A stretch of DNA of 64,000 nt, taken from NCBI GenBank assembly GCA_928212115.1, contig CAKMRJ010005523.1, forward strand, positions 143,760,064 to 143,824,063, read 5' to 3'. This stretch comes from Lactuca virosa (lineage: Eukaryota; Streptophyta; Magnoliopsida; Asterales; Asteraceae). Under the pieces are notes generated by a model, which saw nothing but the letters and a program-made list of their open reading frames with translations, was not told the DNA's origin and ran no database searches. This document shows positions 32,923 through 44,569 of the stretch, one piece after another; within the stretch, counting starts at the first letter, position 1, and every line of letters begins with the position of its first letter. Made by a program: the position numbers and the translations under genes.

Positions 32923-34260
32923 GTTGTAGATCTCGTCGATAGTTACGTGTAGATATAAAACCTATCGAAAACGGAGCTCGTATGAAGAAGATATGAATTA
33001 TTTAAGAAAATAGAAAAATCCACGCGCAGCCGCACGCTCAGACAGAGGGTGCGGTGCGCTTCTGACACTCCATGGAAATCACGACACGTGACACCACTCA
33101 GAAAGTGACACGTCACTCGCCGACTACATGCGCGGCACACTCTGACATTATGTGTGGCGCGCTTTTTCTTTTTACTCCTACATTTTCTTCGATTTGCAGC
33201 CACTTTCTTCACACATTACCTCCAATTCTCTCTGGAATACCTTCTCGCTTTTATTCCCTTTTCTCCCTAGTTCCCGACCCCTTCGGCGAAGCCCCCGCGG
33301 TGTCAGATAGGCAGCGATTAGAAGCTCTCGGGTCAGAGTTCTGCCCATATAATTCCTGGTTCTCGCTAGATTACTCTGTAAGTTAAGCTACGCTTATTTA
33401 ATTTTAAGTGTAACATTTAATTATAGGAATAATTGTTATTATGAACCTATAATTATGATTTGTTAGTGATTCCAAGTCGTTATATTGATTGATCTACTTA
33501 CGGGAGTGATGTCTAGGCTGAATTTAGTGCGGTGTTTAAAGTGGGATTTCCAAACAGTATACTTTGTATACCAAACGAACCCTACCTCGGATATGATCAT
33601 ACTTGGTTATTCCTTACTTGACAGATCTTGATGTAGACATTGAGATTGTTGAGGAATCTAAACTATTATTATATAGTCGCCAAGATTATGAAACTAGACT
33701 TAGACTTAGTGTTTTATACGTTTAGGTCTTTGAGAAGTGTTAAGGCGAAGCGCTGCCCTAACCTTTAGTCACCTACTTTTGTAAGGTGAGTGCGTAGTTA
33801 CTTTCAAGCGCATAAATTAATAAAAGTATTTATTAAATGTTAATTGTTTTTATTATACTCTATGCTACTTGTATACCTATAATAGTACTGCTTATTAGGA
33901 ACTATGTTAGAATCAGAATTGCCTTTAGATACAATATGGGTTAGTTATGAACTTATCAAAGGTACTTAGTTCTAAATAAATTAGACAATGATTAGGTCTC
34001 ATGCTGAGACTAGAGGGTGATATTAGAGCGGAGTGTATTATTCCTCCTCTTTCTTGGATGACCAGAAATGGTGGGTCCATATTAGACAACCGGTAGGTAT
34101 GTTTAGGTCATCGACCAGAGTAGATGACAACCCGCAAGTAGCGTCTTGTAGTGGTACCAATGCTCAACGGAATCATCATTCCGGCAGTACCGACGGTACC
34201 GCAGTCCATGTATGTCAACCCGCCGTCGACACTCTCCAACCTAAAGGATAACATTCCAAA
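32923..34260 (+). repeat. Old Tekay-type LTR D, right part and flank
   Basis: It resumes the LTR cut at 9278 with GTTGTAGATCTCGTCGATAG and CGGAGCTCGTATGAAGAAG, the repeat phrase of these LTRs. GC-rich promoter-like sequence (33010-33350) and a CT|GTAAGT donor-like site (33378) follow. A second GTGAGT-like site is at 33786. I cannot fix its right end. The open frames at 33072 and 34033 match nothing I recognise. Confidence 0.45.
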
Positions 34261-34573
34261 TATTTCAAAAAAATATTTTTTATGGGACCAAATTTTATAA
34301 AGCATTAACTAATGTTTTTCATAAAATAACATTCTCTTGATCTAACAAAATAATGAAAATTGAGGTGTTAAAAGAACATTCTCTTGATCAATAAGATTTG
34401 GTATTAAAGTTGTGAACTCGGTACACTTGATTCTTTGATTATTTAAATTAACTTGAGAAACTCTCTAATATGTATTTAGGCATTGTAATCAACAACATTA
34501 TGTTATGATAAACCACTATTTGTCAACGCTCATCGGCTTCTCCGGAGTTCAATGAGAACTCGATTCGTCCAAA
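34261..34573. other. No recognisable feature
   Basis: AT-rich sequence between LTR remains and the hAT element. I see no gene or repeat structure. Confidence 0.6.
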
Positions 34574-34581
34574 TATCTCTT

Positions 34582-35482
34582 TAGGCCTAGCAATCGTGTC
34601 GTGTTCGGGTTGTCGTGTCGCAGGTTGGCGGGTAGGCGGGTCAAAATATGCCAACCCAAACACGACCAATTTAAATATACATGTCACGGGTTGGCGGGTT
34701 TGGAACATAAACCCATATATGACCCGCCAACCCATTTATTTATACAGATTCACAGGTTGGCGGGTTCGTGGGTCAAATTTGGGTTCGTGTGTCAGATTCC
34801 ATAAATAAAATTGACAATTAAACATGAATAAATTCTTGATGGTTGATGCAAACATATCCGAATTTTAGACACTTAAGTCTTAAACATACAAATGAAAATT
34901 AAAAATATTCATAGAAACGTGTTCAAACTAAACATTAATACAAACATAGATAATTCAAGTGCTAAAGTAATAGCCACAAATCCCATTTTTTTTCTCCTAA
35001 AAAACAAAGTCAATTCTCCAACACCATTTCGATACCTGATTTCGATCATAGAGTAACAGAGAGGAGAGTGGGATTGTGGGAGACCGGGAGACTGGAAGTC
35101 TGGAAGAGAGAGATACGCTCATATGCGATTTGATTTTGAGATTATTATTTAGGGCAAATGAGCTTACAGGTTACGACTTACAACCTTAGGTCATCCACCA
35201 CGAGTCAAAATGTCAAAACAGTCAAATGGTCTATGAATCAATGGTATATATTATATAATAGTTATTAAATATTAATATTTGATACATAAATACATTTAAA
35301 AATAAAATAAGTTTTTTTATTAAAAGTATAAACGGGTTGGCGGGTCAACCCGTTTATTTTTTGAGAAATCCATATATGACCCGTTTAATAAACGGGTTGG
35401 CGGGTTGGTGGGTTGAAAAACTCAACCCAAATCCATTTATTTCGTGTCGTGTTGCGGATCGTGTCGAGAATTATCAGCCTTG
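34582..35482. mobile_element. Non-autonomous hAT element
   Basis: It is 901 bp, with imperfect inverted ends (TAGGCCTAGCAATCGTGTCG left; right end reversed CAAGGCTGATAATTCTCGAC). It is flanked by a perfect 8-bp duplication TATCTCTT (34574-34581 and 35483-35490), the hallmark of hAT transposition. Subterminal regions carry many GGTTGGCGGGT words and their inverses (34610-34780, 35330-35420), as hAT transposase binding clusters do. No transposase is encoded, so it was mobilised by another element. Confidence 0.88.
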
Positions 35483-35490
35483 TATCTCTT

Positions 35491-36150
35491 GTGCATGTTT
35501 AAAATGAGTAATGAACTCCAACACGGTATTGTTAACAAGACCACGTGGTCAAACTTTCATGCATATCATTTCAAATTATAACGACAAAGATGATAAAGTT
35601 GTGAATATTTCTGACCGTGAAGAAAAAAAGTTAAAATTAAAACAAGCATATGCTTCATTTTTGTTATAATTAAACTTGTTTATTTTTTAAAAAACAAACT
35701 ACATATTTATAGTATTTTTCAAGTAATTTTGGTATATTCGCAAGTATTCCCCACGAAATTATCAAAAATAGCAAGCGAAAATACCACAAATGGATAATCC
35801 GTAGGTAACTTATGGTATTTTTTGCCTATATAACCTACAAATATACCTAAAATTACCCTACAAAAATGGGCAAAAGCCAAAGCAAAATAGAAAAACAAAT
35901 ATAGCCAAAAGCATATTTAAATACTAAAAAAATGGATGAACACTCAACATGCCATTTTGGCATAATGGGCATGCAAATATGTTTTTTGGCCCAATATTTT
36001 TTAATACGGCAATCTACACAAATTGATTTGTACATGATTTTTCTTTATATATAACAATTTATATTATATATAATTTATATTTTATATAGTTATATAATAC
36101 AACATTGTAAAACTCAAGTTGTGTACGGATAAAAAGTATGTTTATGAATC
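35491..36150. other. No recognisable feature
   Basis: AT-rich sequence with only short frames. I see no repeat ends or gene. Confidence 0.6.
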
Positions 36151-36155
36151 ATCTA

Positions 36156-37346
36156 TAGGGGTGTGTATGAGGCGGTTTGGTTCGGTTATTGGTTAAAACC
36201 GAACCATAACCATTATGATTGGTAAATGCATTTTGGTAGCCATTGGGTATGGTTAATATTGGTTATGGTTAATGGTTTTATCAGTTAACGGTTTTGGTTA
36301 ATGGTTAATATTGGTTAACCATAATGTTCAAAATAATATAAATGACGAAAGTATATTGGCATAAAAAATGAAAATAGAATACCAAAAAGTCATCGATGCC
36401 AATGTTTGTAACCTACCTTATAGTAATTGAATAAAATGTGTACATTTAATACTTAGAGTGATATAACACATAGTCACATTCAAAATAAAAAACATTCAAC
36501 AAAAAATATAAACATTAAAAAAATTAACATTAATAATTTCATATATTGATAATTGATTTTAATATTAAAATAAAGCCAAACATTCATACACGTTCAATAC
36601 GATTAAATCAAAAACTATAAAATAAAAGAGTCAAACATTCATATTATGTATTATTGGATAAAAAAAGACAATCACTCATATACATTCAATGTGATTAAGT
36701 CAAAAACAATAAATAAAAAAAGCCAAAAAAATTCAAAAAAAAATACATTCTTAATTCATCTAGTTAAGAAGAACCAAAAACTTAACTTACCTAGAAGTCT
36801 TGATTATAAAGTCAAAAAATCCTTCGAATAGGACTATAAAGTCAAAACAATCTTTGATTAGGATTAACGGTGTGAGAAGTATTCGATTACGATTATGAGT
36901 GTGAAGATTAAACTAATTATGAATAATGTTTACAAATTGTAGAATTAGCCGATTAGGAATTACAACATTAATCAATAATCTAATTCAATGCATGACTGGA
37001 AGTTAGTGTGTGTCTGCGTGATCAGCCTTTGATGGTTTGATTGCTCGTTCGTCTCCTGATAAGTGAGGATTAATAGATTATATTTTCAATATTTTAATGG
37101 ATATTAAATAAGTTTGATTATATTATTTTATATATAATCTATAACTTTTATATATTAAAAAATAAAGTTAGCGGTTCGGTTAATAATTGTTCGGTTAACC
37201 TATAAAACCATAACCGAACCGTTAGTTATCGGTTAACAAAAATTAGAAACCGAACCAACGGTTTTAAAATGGTTCGGTTATTATGGTTCGGTTATATCGG
37301 TTAATTTGGTTTTGGTTCGGTTTTTCGGTTATTATTATACTCCAAA
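36156..37346. mobile_element. Inverted-repeat MITE-like element with GGTTCGGTTA clusters
   Basis: Both ends are packed with GGTTCGGTT and GGTTAAC words in opposite orientation (36160-36330 and 37165-37340), with AT-rich sequence between. The left end GGGGTGTGTATGA and the reversed right end GGAGTATAATAA are loosely similar, as in hAT MITEs, but no clear 8-bp duplication remains. No coding capacity. Confidence 0.55.
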
Positions 37347-37579
37347 ATTTTACCTATTTCTAATAAGGATTTAAATCCTCAACTTCAAAACAGAATTTAA
37401 ATCTTCAACCTATTGTACTCCTTTTCATCCATATCGTCTAAATTTGAAAAAATAAAGAAAAAAATACTTCAAATATGGCCATATGGGGACCACTCAAGGT
37501 AGACCCATTTTGCGGGACTTTCCTTAGGAAGTTGGTGGCTAGTTTGGTAAATATCTTAATTTTTACCTATGTTTATTTT

Positions 37580-38160
37580 TGTATCCTCCTATTTTTTTCC
37601 TACAAATCTTACTATCCAATTAAATGATGACATGTGTCACATTTAATGCTCATCCTCTCTAATAAATAAAGAATTTTTTGCCACTTGTCAATTTCTTATG
37701 CATTTGGACACATGTAATTTTGTAGTTAATTCTTAGAAATTAATTTTCACTTGTCATTTTGTGGTAATTTTTGATTTTCTTAATTAACTATCTAATTTTT
37801 AGGTTATAGAAAGTAATTAATGTGTCATTAATTTGTTTCCCTATATTTTCAAATTTTAATATGTTTCCTTCAATATATATAATTCAAAATTGACATGTTT
37901 TTTTAAGTTCATTGTAATTTTAGGTAAATGATCTATTTAAAAAAAATAATCATACTTTATTGTTTTTTATTGATATTTAATGTTTTCTTTAAAAAAATAT
38001 ATTTAAACTTTATATTTTCATATATAATTTTTTTTAAACAACCCGTGTAGTACACGGGATTCACACCTAGTTTAATGATATTTAAGTATACTAAAATGAC
38101 ACATGTCATCATTTCATTGGGTAGGAGGATTTGTAGGAACAAAAGTATGAGGATATTTAA
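37580..38160. mobile_element. Foldback MITE carrying a Helitron
   Basis: The left arm (37582-37648) and the reversed right arm (38082-38155) match over about 65 bases, including TATCCTC, TCCTACAAATC and AATGATGACATGTGTCA. The space between the arms is a complete small Helitron (37653-38070), so the original MITE was only about 160 bp. The exact ends and target duplication are not resolved. Confidence 0.6.
37653..38070 (+). mobile_element. Non-autonomous Helitron 1
   Basis: It is 418 bp, starting TCCTCTCTAATAAATAAAG after an A and ending CTAG before a T, the Helitron target rule. A hairpin CCCGTGTA-G-TACACGGG (38042-38058) sits eight bases before the CTAG end. No Rep/helicase is encoded. Confidence 0.8.
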
Positions 38161-38184
38161 TTTCTCTTTCTCTAATTATTATCA

Positions 38185-38352
38185 CTATGTGTGAGACTCG
38201 TGTATTACATGAGTTTAATTAAAAATATATATATATAAAATTTTAACAATTTGAAAAAGTTTGAATTTATAAGAAAAATGAGAAAAATTTTGAATTATTA
38301 AAATTAATGAGGTTTTAATGTATTGAATACATTACATATATAAACCATTTCT

Positions 38353-38422
<70 letters not shown>

Positions 38423-38580
38423 CTTTACATATTTAATATGGAATTTTAATTTAATAAAATGAAAAATACAATAAAATGACAAGTGGAAAATAGAAAATTC
38501 AAAAATTCTAGAAAATGTCATGTGTCCAAATGAAGGAGAAGAGGACATGTGGCAAAAAGTTCTTTTTTTATGAGGGAGGA
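38185..38580 (-). mobile_element. Non-autonomous Helitron 2, opposite strand
   Basis: Read on the minus strand it starts TCCTCCCTCATAAAAAAAG after an A, shares GCCACATGTC and CATTTGGACACATG with Helitron 1, and ends with hairpin CTCATGTA-A-TACACGAG and then CACATAG. The end is a worn CTAG. It contains the (AT)n run at 38362-38420. Confidence 0.68.
38362..38420. repeat. (AT)n microsatellite
   Basis: About 28 AT units lie inside Helitron 2, which makes that copy length-unstable. Confidence 0.95.
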
Positions 38581-38893
38581 TTCTTATCATAACGTCCAGT
38601 TCTATCACCCTAACCCAGTACACAACACAATCATTCAAAACAATTCTGGATTATATCAATAGCTGAAGCAATGTCATTTTCATTGTCCTTTTTAAACAAT
38701 ACCACGCTAAAGAAGTGGTCACATTCAAGCCACTAAAAAAATACTGACAACTTACCTCCACTACAAACTCAATACTAAATCACTAGTCCTTGGAAATGGT
38801 TATCATTACATAATATTTATCTTTTTATTTTTTAATTTTTTTTAACATTAAATTAAATAAAAAACATAATTTAAAACATAAATAAATATTTTA
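38581..38893. other. No recognisable feature
   Basis: AT-rich spacer. It may include the 3' flank of the Harbinger element downstream, but no inverted repeat could be matched. Confidence 0.5.
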
Positions 38894-38895
38894 TA

Positions 38896-39159
38896 CTCCC
38901 TCCGTCCTAAAATTATTGTCCACAGAAAAAAAAAACACACATATTAAGGAAACATTAATTATCACTAACTTTATTAAATTAAATGACAATTGTACCCTTT
39001 TGTTGCATTTAATTTCATAGTAGTTACATTTAATTTTATGATAGTTTAACTAATAATGAGGGGTATTTTAGTAAAAGTGATATTTATTTTTAGAAATACA
39101 CTATTATTTTTGGACAAACCAAAACGGGAACATGGACTATTAATATGGGACGGAGAGAG
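38896..39159. mobile_element. Stowaway (Tc1/mariner) MITE
   Basis: It is 264 bp with terminal inverted repeats CTCCCTCCGTCCTAAAAT and, reversed, CTCTCTCCGTCCCATATT. It is flanked by TA on both sides (38894-38895, 39160-39161). These ends are diagnostic for plant Stowaway elements. No coding. Confidence 0.92.
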
Positions 39160-39344
39160 TATTAATTAAAACCACATTACATTAATTAAAAAAACACAGA
39201 ATTTTAAAACCTAAATTATTAAAAAAACATAAAACATATCAAATAAAACATTACATTACTTAGAAAACATTAAAATTTAAAACCTAAAAAACATAAAAAA
39301 AAAACATAAAAAAAAATAAAAAAAAATAAAAAAAAAAACACGCA

Positions 39345-40671
39345 GAAAATACTACTCGTCGTTGTTGTCGTCCTCATCCTCCTCGTCGTCACCTCCTCAT
39401 CCCCCTCATCGTCACCGTCCTCATCCTCCCCCCTCATCACCGTCATTTTGCCCTTGGAATTGTCTTTCTCATATGTGCTCGGTCAAAGCGTGACATAGAT
39501 TGTGATGTGTTTCACGGTTTTGTATTTCCAAAACCCCTGTGAAGGTGGATTAAGTATATCGTTCGTGGTATACGTACAAATAGCCCTACCCTTTTCTTCT
39601 ATTATCATGTTATGTAAAATAACACAAGTAGTCAACATCGTCCTCAAGTTTTTGCTATCCCATGTTTGTGTTGGATGTTTGATTATGTGTCACTTTTGTT
39701 TGAGAACTTCAAACGTTTGTTCCACATCCTTCCTTGCAGATTCTTATGCTAACTTGAACAATTTTCGTTTTTCATTTGTCGGATATGTGTATGACTTGAC
39801 AAATGTAGCGTACTCTGGCTATATCTCATCACCTAGGTAATACCCATACGTATATTCATTTCCATTCACAACCTATGGCATGTTTGGTGCTTTACCCTGT
39901 AAAATATTGTTAAATAACGGAGACACTCCAAAGCACATTCAGGTCATTGTTTGACCCTATCATACCATAGAATACATGTCAAAACCATAGGTCGTGTGAA
40001 ACAACCGCCTCTAATATAACAGTCGGCACCCATGATCACCTCGCGTGAATTGACATCGCCACGCGTTGGGACAATTTGCGCACGCTCAATGTGTACAATC
40101 AATGCTACAAAACATCCCTAAAAACCATGTTTAGCTTGATGCGTGACATACAACTGTTCGACATCACTTTTAGTCGGATGTCACAAGTATATGTCACGGT
40201 AAAGCTCTATAACATACTCACAAAAAAGATGTGTACATTCTCGACCCGTCCTCTCAGACAATTTCAAATACTCATCTGATGCATCTGCAGCTATGTCGTA
40301 TGCCAATTGTCTAAAAGCGGTCGTACATTTTTGTATTGTAGTAAAACTACGTTTACCTCTAGCATCTAATCTCAATTGGAATACTCATAATTATTTTCCA
40401 AATCTCTAGCTATACATAAGAATAAATTTCTACTAATACGAAAACGTTCTTCGAATTTCGATAGATGATATAAACTATCAGGGGCAAAATACGTACCAAA
40501 AGTTCATTTGCCACGATACAATCCCGATTGATCCATTTTCTATGCTTCTAGATATTTGAACTTTCGCCTCTCACGTACCATGTATTGTGCCGCGAACAAC
40601 AGCATGTGCAAAATCAACTTGTCATCAGAATCATCATCATCGGATGAAGTAGAACCAAAAAAATTATTCAT
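39345..40671 (-). pseudogene. PIF/Harbinger transposase (HARBI1/ALP1-like), decayed
   Basis: From MNNFFGSTSSDDDDSDD at 40671 the minus strand gives, across frames, AAQYMVRERRKFKY, FRISRNLFLCIARDLE, FTTIQKCTTAFRQLAYDIAA, DEYLKLSERTGRECTHLFC, MGYYLGDEI, PEYATFVKSY, ESARKDVEQTFEVLKQKW and TTCVILHNMI. This is the order of the DDE_Tnp_4 nuclease. At least four stops and several frameshifts are present. The position of the first catalytic Asp (usually in GSIDCMHW) appears as LIV, while GDEI and the Glu in KDVEQTF remain. The upstream region to about 40945 looks like its 5' part, and the AT-rich run at 39165-39345 like its 3' flank. Terminal repeats were not resolved. Confidence 0.82.
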
Positions 40672-40945
40672 TTTTTTGAAAGTGTGTTTAGATGTAAAAA
40701 AAAATGTGTAGAGTGTATGTATATATAGAGAGATTAAATTTAAAATTGAAAAAGAATTTTTTTTAATAGTCCAACGGTCAGCAGAAGTCAAAAAACAATT
40801 CAGCCAATCAAAACCCTCGTGAGCGTCCGTCTTCATGAAACCATCACACCCAACTCACCAACCATTGGGGCGGTGTTCACACGTCCTTTGGCCAAACACG
40901 TCAACCTCACGCGTGAGTTTCTCCTTCCACTCCAAATAGCCTTAT

Positions 40946-41304
40946 CATAAAACCTCACAATCATATACAAAAACATCATATCATTATTCATTCACAACAA
41001 AATTATCAAGAGAACGAAGAACTATTCAAGGAGATGGTGTCCCAATTTGTATGGGGAATCATCAACAATCCAAAACTGTCATTTCACACCCTCCAATCAC
41101 AATAAAATAGTCTTTTCACAAAAACAAGAAAAACATCAAATCTTCAGCTATCAGCTAGTTTTTCAGGCCGAACAAAGCCTAAATAAAACACAAGTTTGAT
41201 CAACTTAACTCCAAATCTTATAACAATCTTAACATTTAAAAAAAAAAACGTCAAATACATTTAAGCTACAAAATGCAGCAATTAATATGAATCAGATCAT
41301 AAGA
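40946..41304 (-). other. 3' flank of HISN2
   Basis: This lies between the transposase relic and the HISN2 stop codon. It should contain the HISN2 3' untranslated region and poly(A) site on the minus strand. TTTATT words (AATAAA on the minus strand) occur near 41180, but I cannot choose among them. Confidence 0.5.
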
Positions 41305-44300
41305 TCAGTTGATGATTTTTGGTTTTCGGTTATTTTTTTCTTCGATCCCTGATTGAGTAAATCTGCATCTAAGAACCTCAAGAACATCTTCAAATTTTAA
41401 TCCTCTGCGAATTAATAACACCATTTCATGATACAACACATCTGCCATCTCTGACACAGTTCGTGATTCATCTTCGTTTTCCTCCAGTGTTCTGCAAAAC
41501 TCATCTGCTTCTTCCCTAAGGGCAAAATGGTCATTTTACATGGGTGAGTAATAGTGTATTTTTTGATGAATAAATAGAAAAGAACATACCGGATTTTTTT
41601 GCATAATAATTTGTCATCAAGCAACAAACGTTTTGTCCAAGATGGTTTGCCTTGTTGAGGAGATGAAAGTTCTTCCTTTCTTCTAGAAAGTGTGGATTCC
41701 AATGAGTACAATGTTGTTAATGCCAGTTTATTGTTTTCTTCAACCTTAACATAATCAAAAATTAAAAAATTAAATAAAAGGAATTGCTACTCAAGGGTAA
41801 AAAAAGGAAGTAATAATGGGAATCACCTGTGGTTGATCATCTAAGGCATCGAAAACGGATGTGTAATAGCAAGTTTCAGCTCCAGTGTGACAGGTGGGCC
41901 CATCAGGCTTTCCGAGATATATAATCTGAAAAAATGTTATTATTTTTTTTTTAATAAAAAAAAATAAAGACTAATAAAAGAATATTATAGCATCCTGCTT
42001 TTGTTTCTTTTTCTATTATAGCATTGTAGTTCCAGTTTTTTTTTTTTTTTTCTAATCAAGGTAATTTACTTTGAAAAATTTAACTACTTATGGAATTGTA
42101 CTTTGGGTTAATAGCATAAAAGACCCTATGTTTTGGGGTTTTTCAAGATTAAACCTCTAACTTTATTTTTTTTCTTAAAAAAGCCCTTGCATTTTTCCAT
42201 TTTTTACATTTGGCCCTTTTACCGGTAATCTTCCAGTCCTTAGATAAAATTTTCCAGGAAAAAACCCTCAACTTTTATTTTTCCGGAAAAACCCTCAGAT
42301 TTTTACCATTTTTTCCAAAATATTTTTGGGTAAATCTAAAAAAAAGACCTTATATTTTGTGTTTTTTCTGGATTAAACCTCGAATTTATTATTTTTGTCT
42401 GAAAAAGACCTTGTATTTTTTTATTTTATCCGAAAAAAGCCCTCAACTTTTTATTTTTTTCTGAAAAAAACCTTCAACCTTCTAAATGCTTCCAAATAAA
42501 CCCTCCAACTTTTTTAGTTTTTCTCGTAAAAACCCTCACATTTTACAATTTTTTTTCGGCAAAAAATGACTAAAAGGGCCAAATCAGGAAAAATGAAAAA
42601 ATACAAAGTTTTTTTCAAGCAAAAAATAAATTTGAGGTTTAATCCGGAAAAAACACAAAATATAAGGTCTTTTTTGAGATTAACCCAATATTTTTTTGTC
42701 AAATGTGAGGTTTTTTCTTTAAAAAAAAAATGAGTTCTTTCGAAAAAAAAATGTCCGTTTTTCTAGAATTTGTTTTTGTCCAAAACCAAAGTTTTAACAG
42801 TAAACCTGCTAAAAGGACCAAATCGAAAAAAATGGAAAATGCAAGGTCTTTTTAGGAAAAAGGTAAAGTTGAGGTTTAATCCAGAAAAAAGCCCAAAGCA
42901 TAGGGTCTTTTATGATATTAACCCTTACAGGTTGAAGAAACTTCTTATAGGACACTATACATTGAAAGATCTATCGAATTATAACATTGAAGATTGCTTT
43001 GTATTTGAATGAAATTTATATAATTGCATAAAATTTTCTAAGTAGAATGTTGTAATAGAAAGAAATAAACTTATAGTAATAAACAAATGAATTAAAGAAA
43101 GTAGATTGCTATTAGTTGCATTGAAAGAAAAGAACTTACAGAATCACGATCACAATCAAGGAAGATATCATGAACATTGATGAAATTAAGGGAAGTTTCT
43201 CCTTTTATCCACAATGATGATCTTGATCTGCTATAAAAAGTTGCTTTTTTGGAAGCAATTGTAGTAGCAAGTGCATCCCTGTTGGCAAATCCTTGCATTA
43301 AAATTGCCCCTGAATCAACATTTTGAGCTATAGCCACAGCCAAACCCTTTTCATCCCATTTCACACTGTCCAACACCGAATTTAACTGAAATTGCTTTTG
43401 TTAACATAACTTTAATTTCATGCTTTTCATATTATATAATAATAACTTCAAACTTTCAAATACCTAACATAACATCAAGTAAATGAAGAAGATGTCAATT
43501 GTCAAGATCTTAATGCTAAAAAAGATACAATAGTTGACTTATTTTCAATTTGGCACAAAAATATACGGAAGTATTGAATTACTAAAAGACATTAAATAGG
43601 ATCATGAATTCATGATTGCAATTGCATCGATTGGATCCGTAAGTTGAACCTATTTTGTCTTTGGTTGAAGGGTAGTTTAGACATTTGACAATAGTTAAAC
43701 AACATTCTTATATATTGCATGCAAATAAGTTAGCCAAGGGAAGTAATAAGTAATAGCAATATCTACTCTCTCCATTCTGTTTAATCCATTTTGGGATGCC
43801 AATTCAAACGTTTCCTTGTAAAATTTGATGTAAAATTTACACATAGATCCATTGGTAACTTTACAATTGGTGGGATTTATAAAGGGTATTTGGGACATAT
43901 GATAAAAGCTGAAAACTTCATTTGAACCATATGTTGCAATTTTTTGAGGGATGTATCACTAACTAGATGTTTGAGCTTATTCGAGTATCATTAAGAGAAA
44001 ATTGGTAAATGAACTCATATATAGAGAATGTTCTTTGTTAAATCAAAAAAGGTCTTTGTTTATAGGAGAAAAGAAGGTTATCCATATGGACAAATTGAAA
44101 TAACGAATTAATTACTAATTCACTGCCCCTTTTGGTTATTGGCCATTCAATGATGCAATTTGAGGAGAACATGTTAATCTACATTGCAAATTTGCAATTA
44201 AACATGACAAATGCATTGTTAGTTGCTAATTTTCAACTATGTATTTTTTTTCCAATTAAGGTATTGTCAATACTCAATATACAACTATATAGACCTTCAG

Positions 44301-44569
44301 ATCAAACTGAGATAATGTTAAATATGCAGAGAACAGCTAGGATACGAGAATCTGTAATCACAGAAAAGTATAATGGAGTACAGAGCTTCATATAAATTTA
44401 CCTTAGATTCAAGATGAATGTTTTGATCAGGTTTCTTACTGCAAGCCTTGACAGCAAAACATCTACTGTTGGATGTATCAGTTCGTGTGTGGCAGCTTCC
44501 ATGGTTGAAAATGGTTTCTCGTGAAGAAATTTGCAGAGCTCTAAGTCCATGAAAATTTGCAAACGCCAT
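41305..44569 (-). CDS. HISN2: Bifunctional phosphoribosyl-AMP cyclohydrolase / phosphoribosyl-ATP pyrophosphatase
   Basis: It catalyses histidine synthesis steps 2 and 3 in plastids: pyrophosphate removal from PR-ATP, then ring opening of PR-AMP. Five minus-strand exons with GT-AG introns join in frame: 44569-44402, 43385-43140, 41925-41827, 41744-41590 and 41515-41305 (stop at 41307-41305), giving 292 residues, close to the usual 280-290. Residues 1-50 are Ser/Arg-rich, like a transit peptide. The HisI domain has LDSVKWDEKGL, LMQGFANRDAL, the metal-binding D133-C-D135-R-D137, and C150-H-T-G-A-E-T-C157. The HisE domain has EEADE (224-228) and EMADVLYH (245-252), the EExxE and ExxD signatures. 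I see no disabling change. The start at 44569 gives the full transit peptide; no upstream in-frame ATG is better placed. Intron 2 (43139-41926) hosts a transposon. Confidence 0.95.
42105..42924. mobile_element. Foldback / long-TIR element in HISN2 intron 2
   Basis: It is 820 bp. The first 115 or so bases (GGGTTAATAGCATAAAAGAC...) and the reversed last 115 bases (GGGTTAATATCATAAAAGAC...) match closely. Inside are further inverted copies of the same phrase (near 42330-42480 and 42540-42690), so it is a nested or multi-arm foldback, perhaps Mutator-like. A target duplication is not evident. No protein is encoded; the short frames follow the T- and A-rich repeats. Confidence 0.75.

Noticed and set aside
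34033..34251. 72-codon frame near 34 kb
   Set aside because: No domain, no similar copy in the window, and it lies in LTR debris.
39502..39840. 112-codon plus-strand frame
   Set aside because: It is antisense to the Harbinger transposase relic, whose conserved words read clearly on the minus strand.
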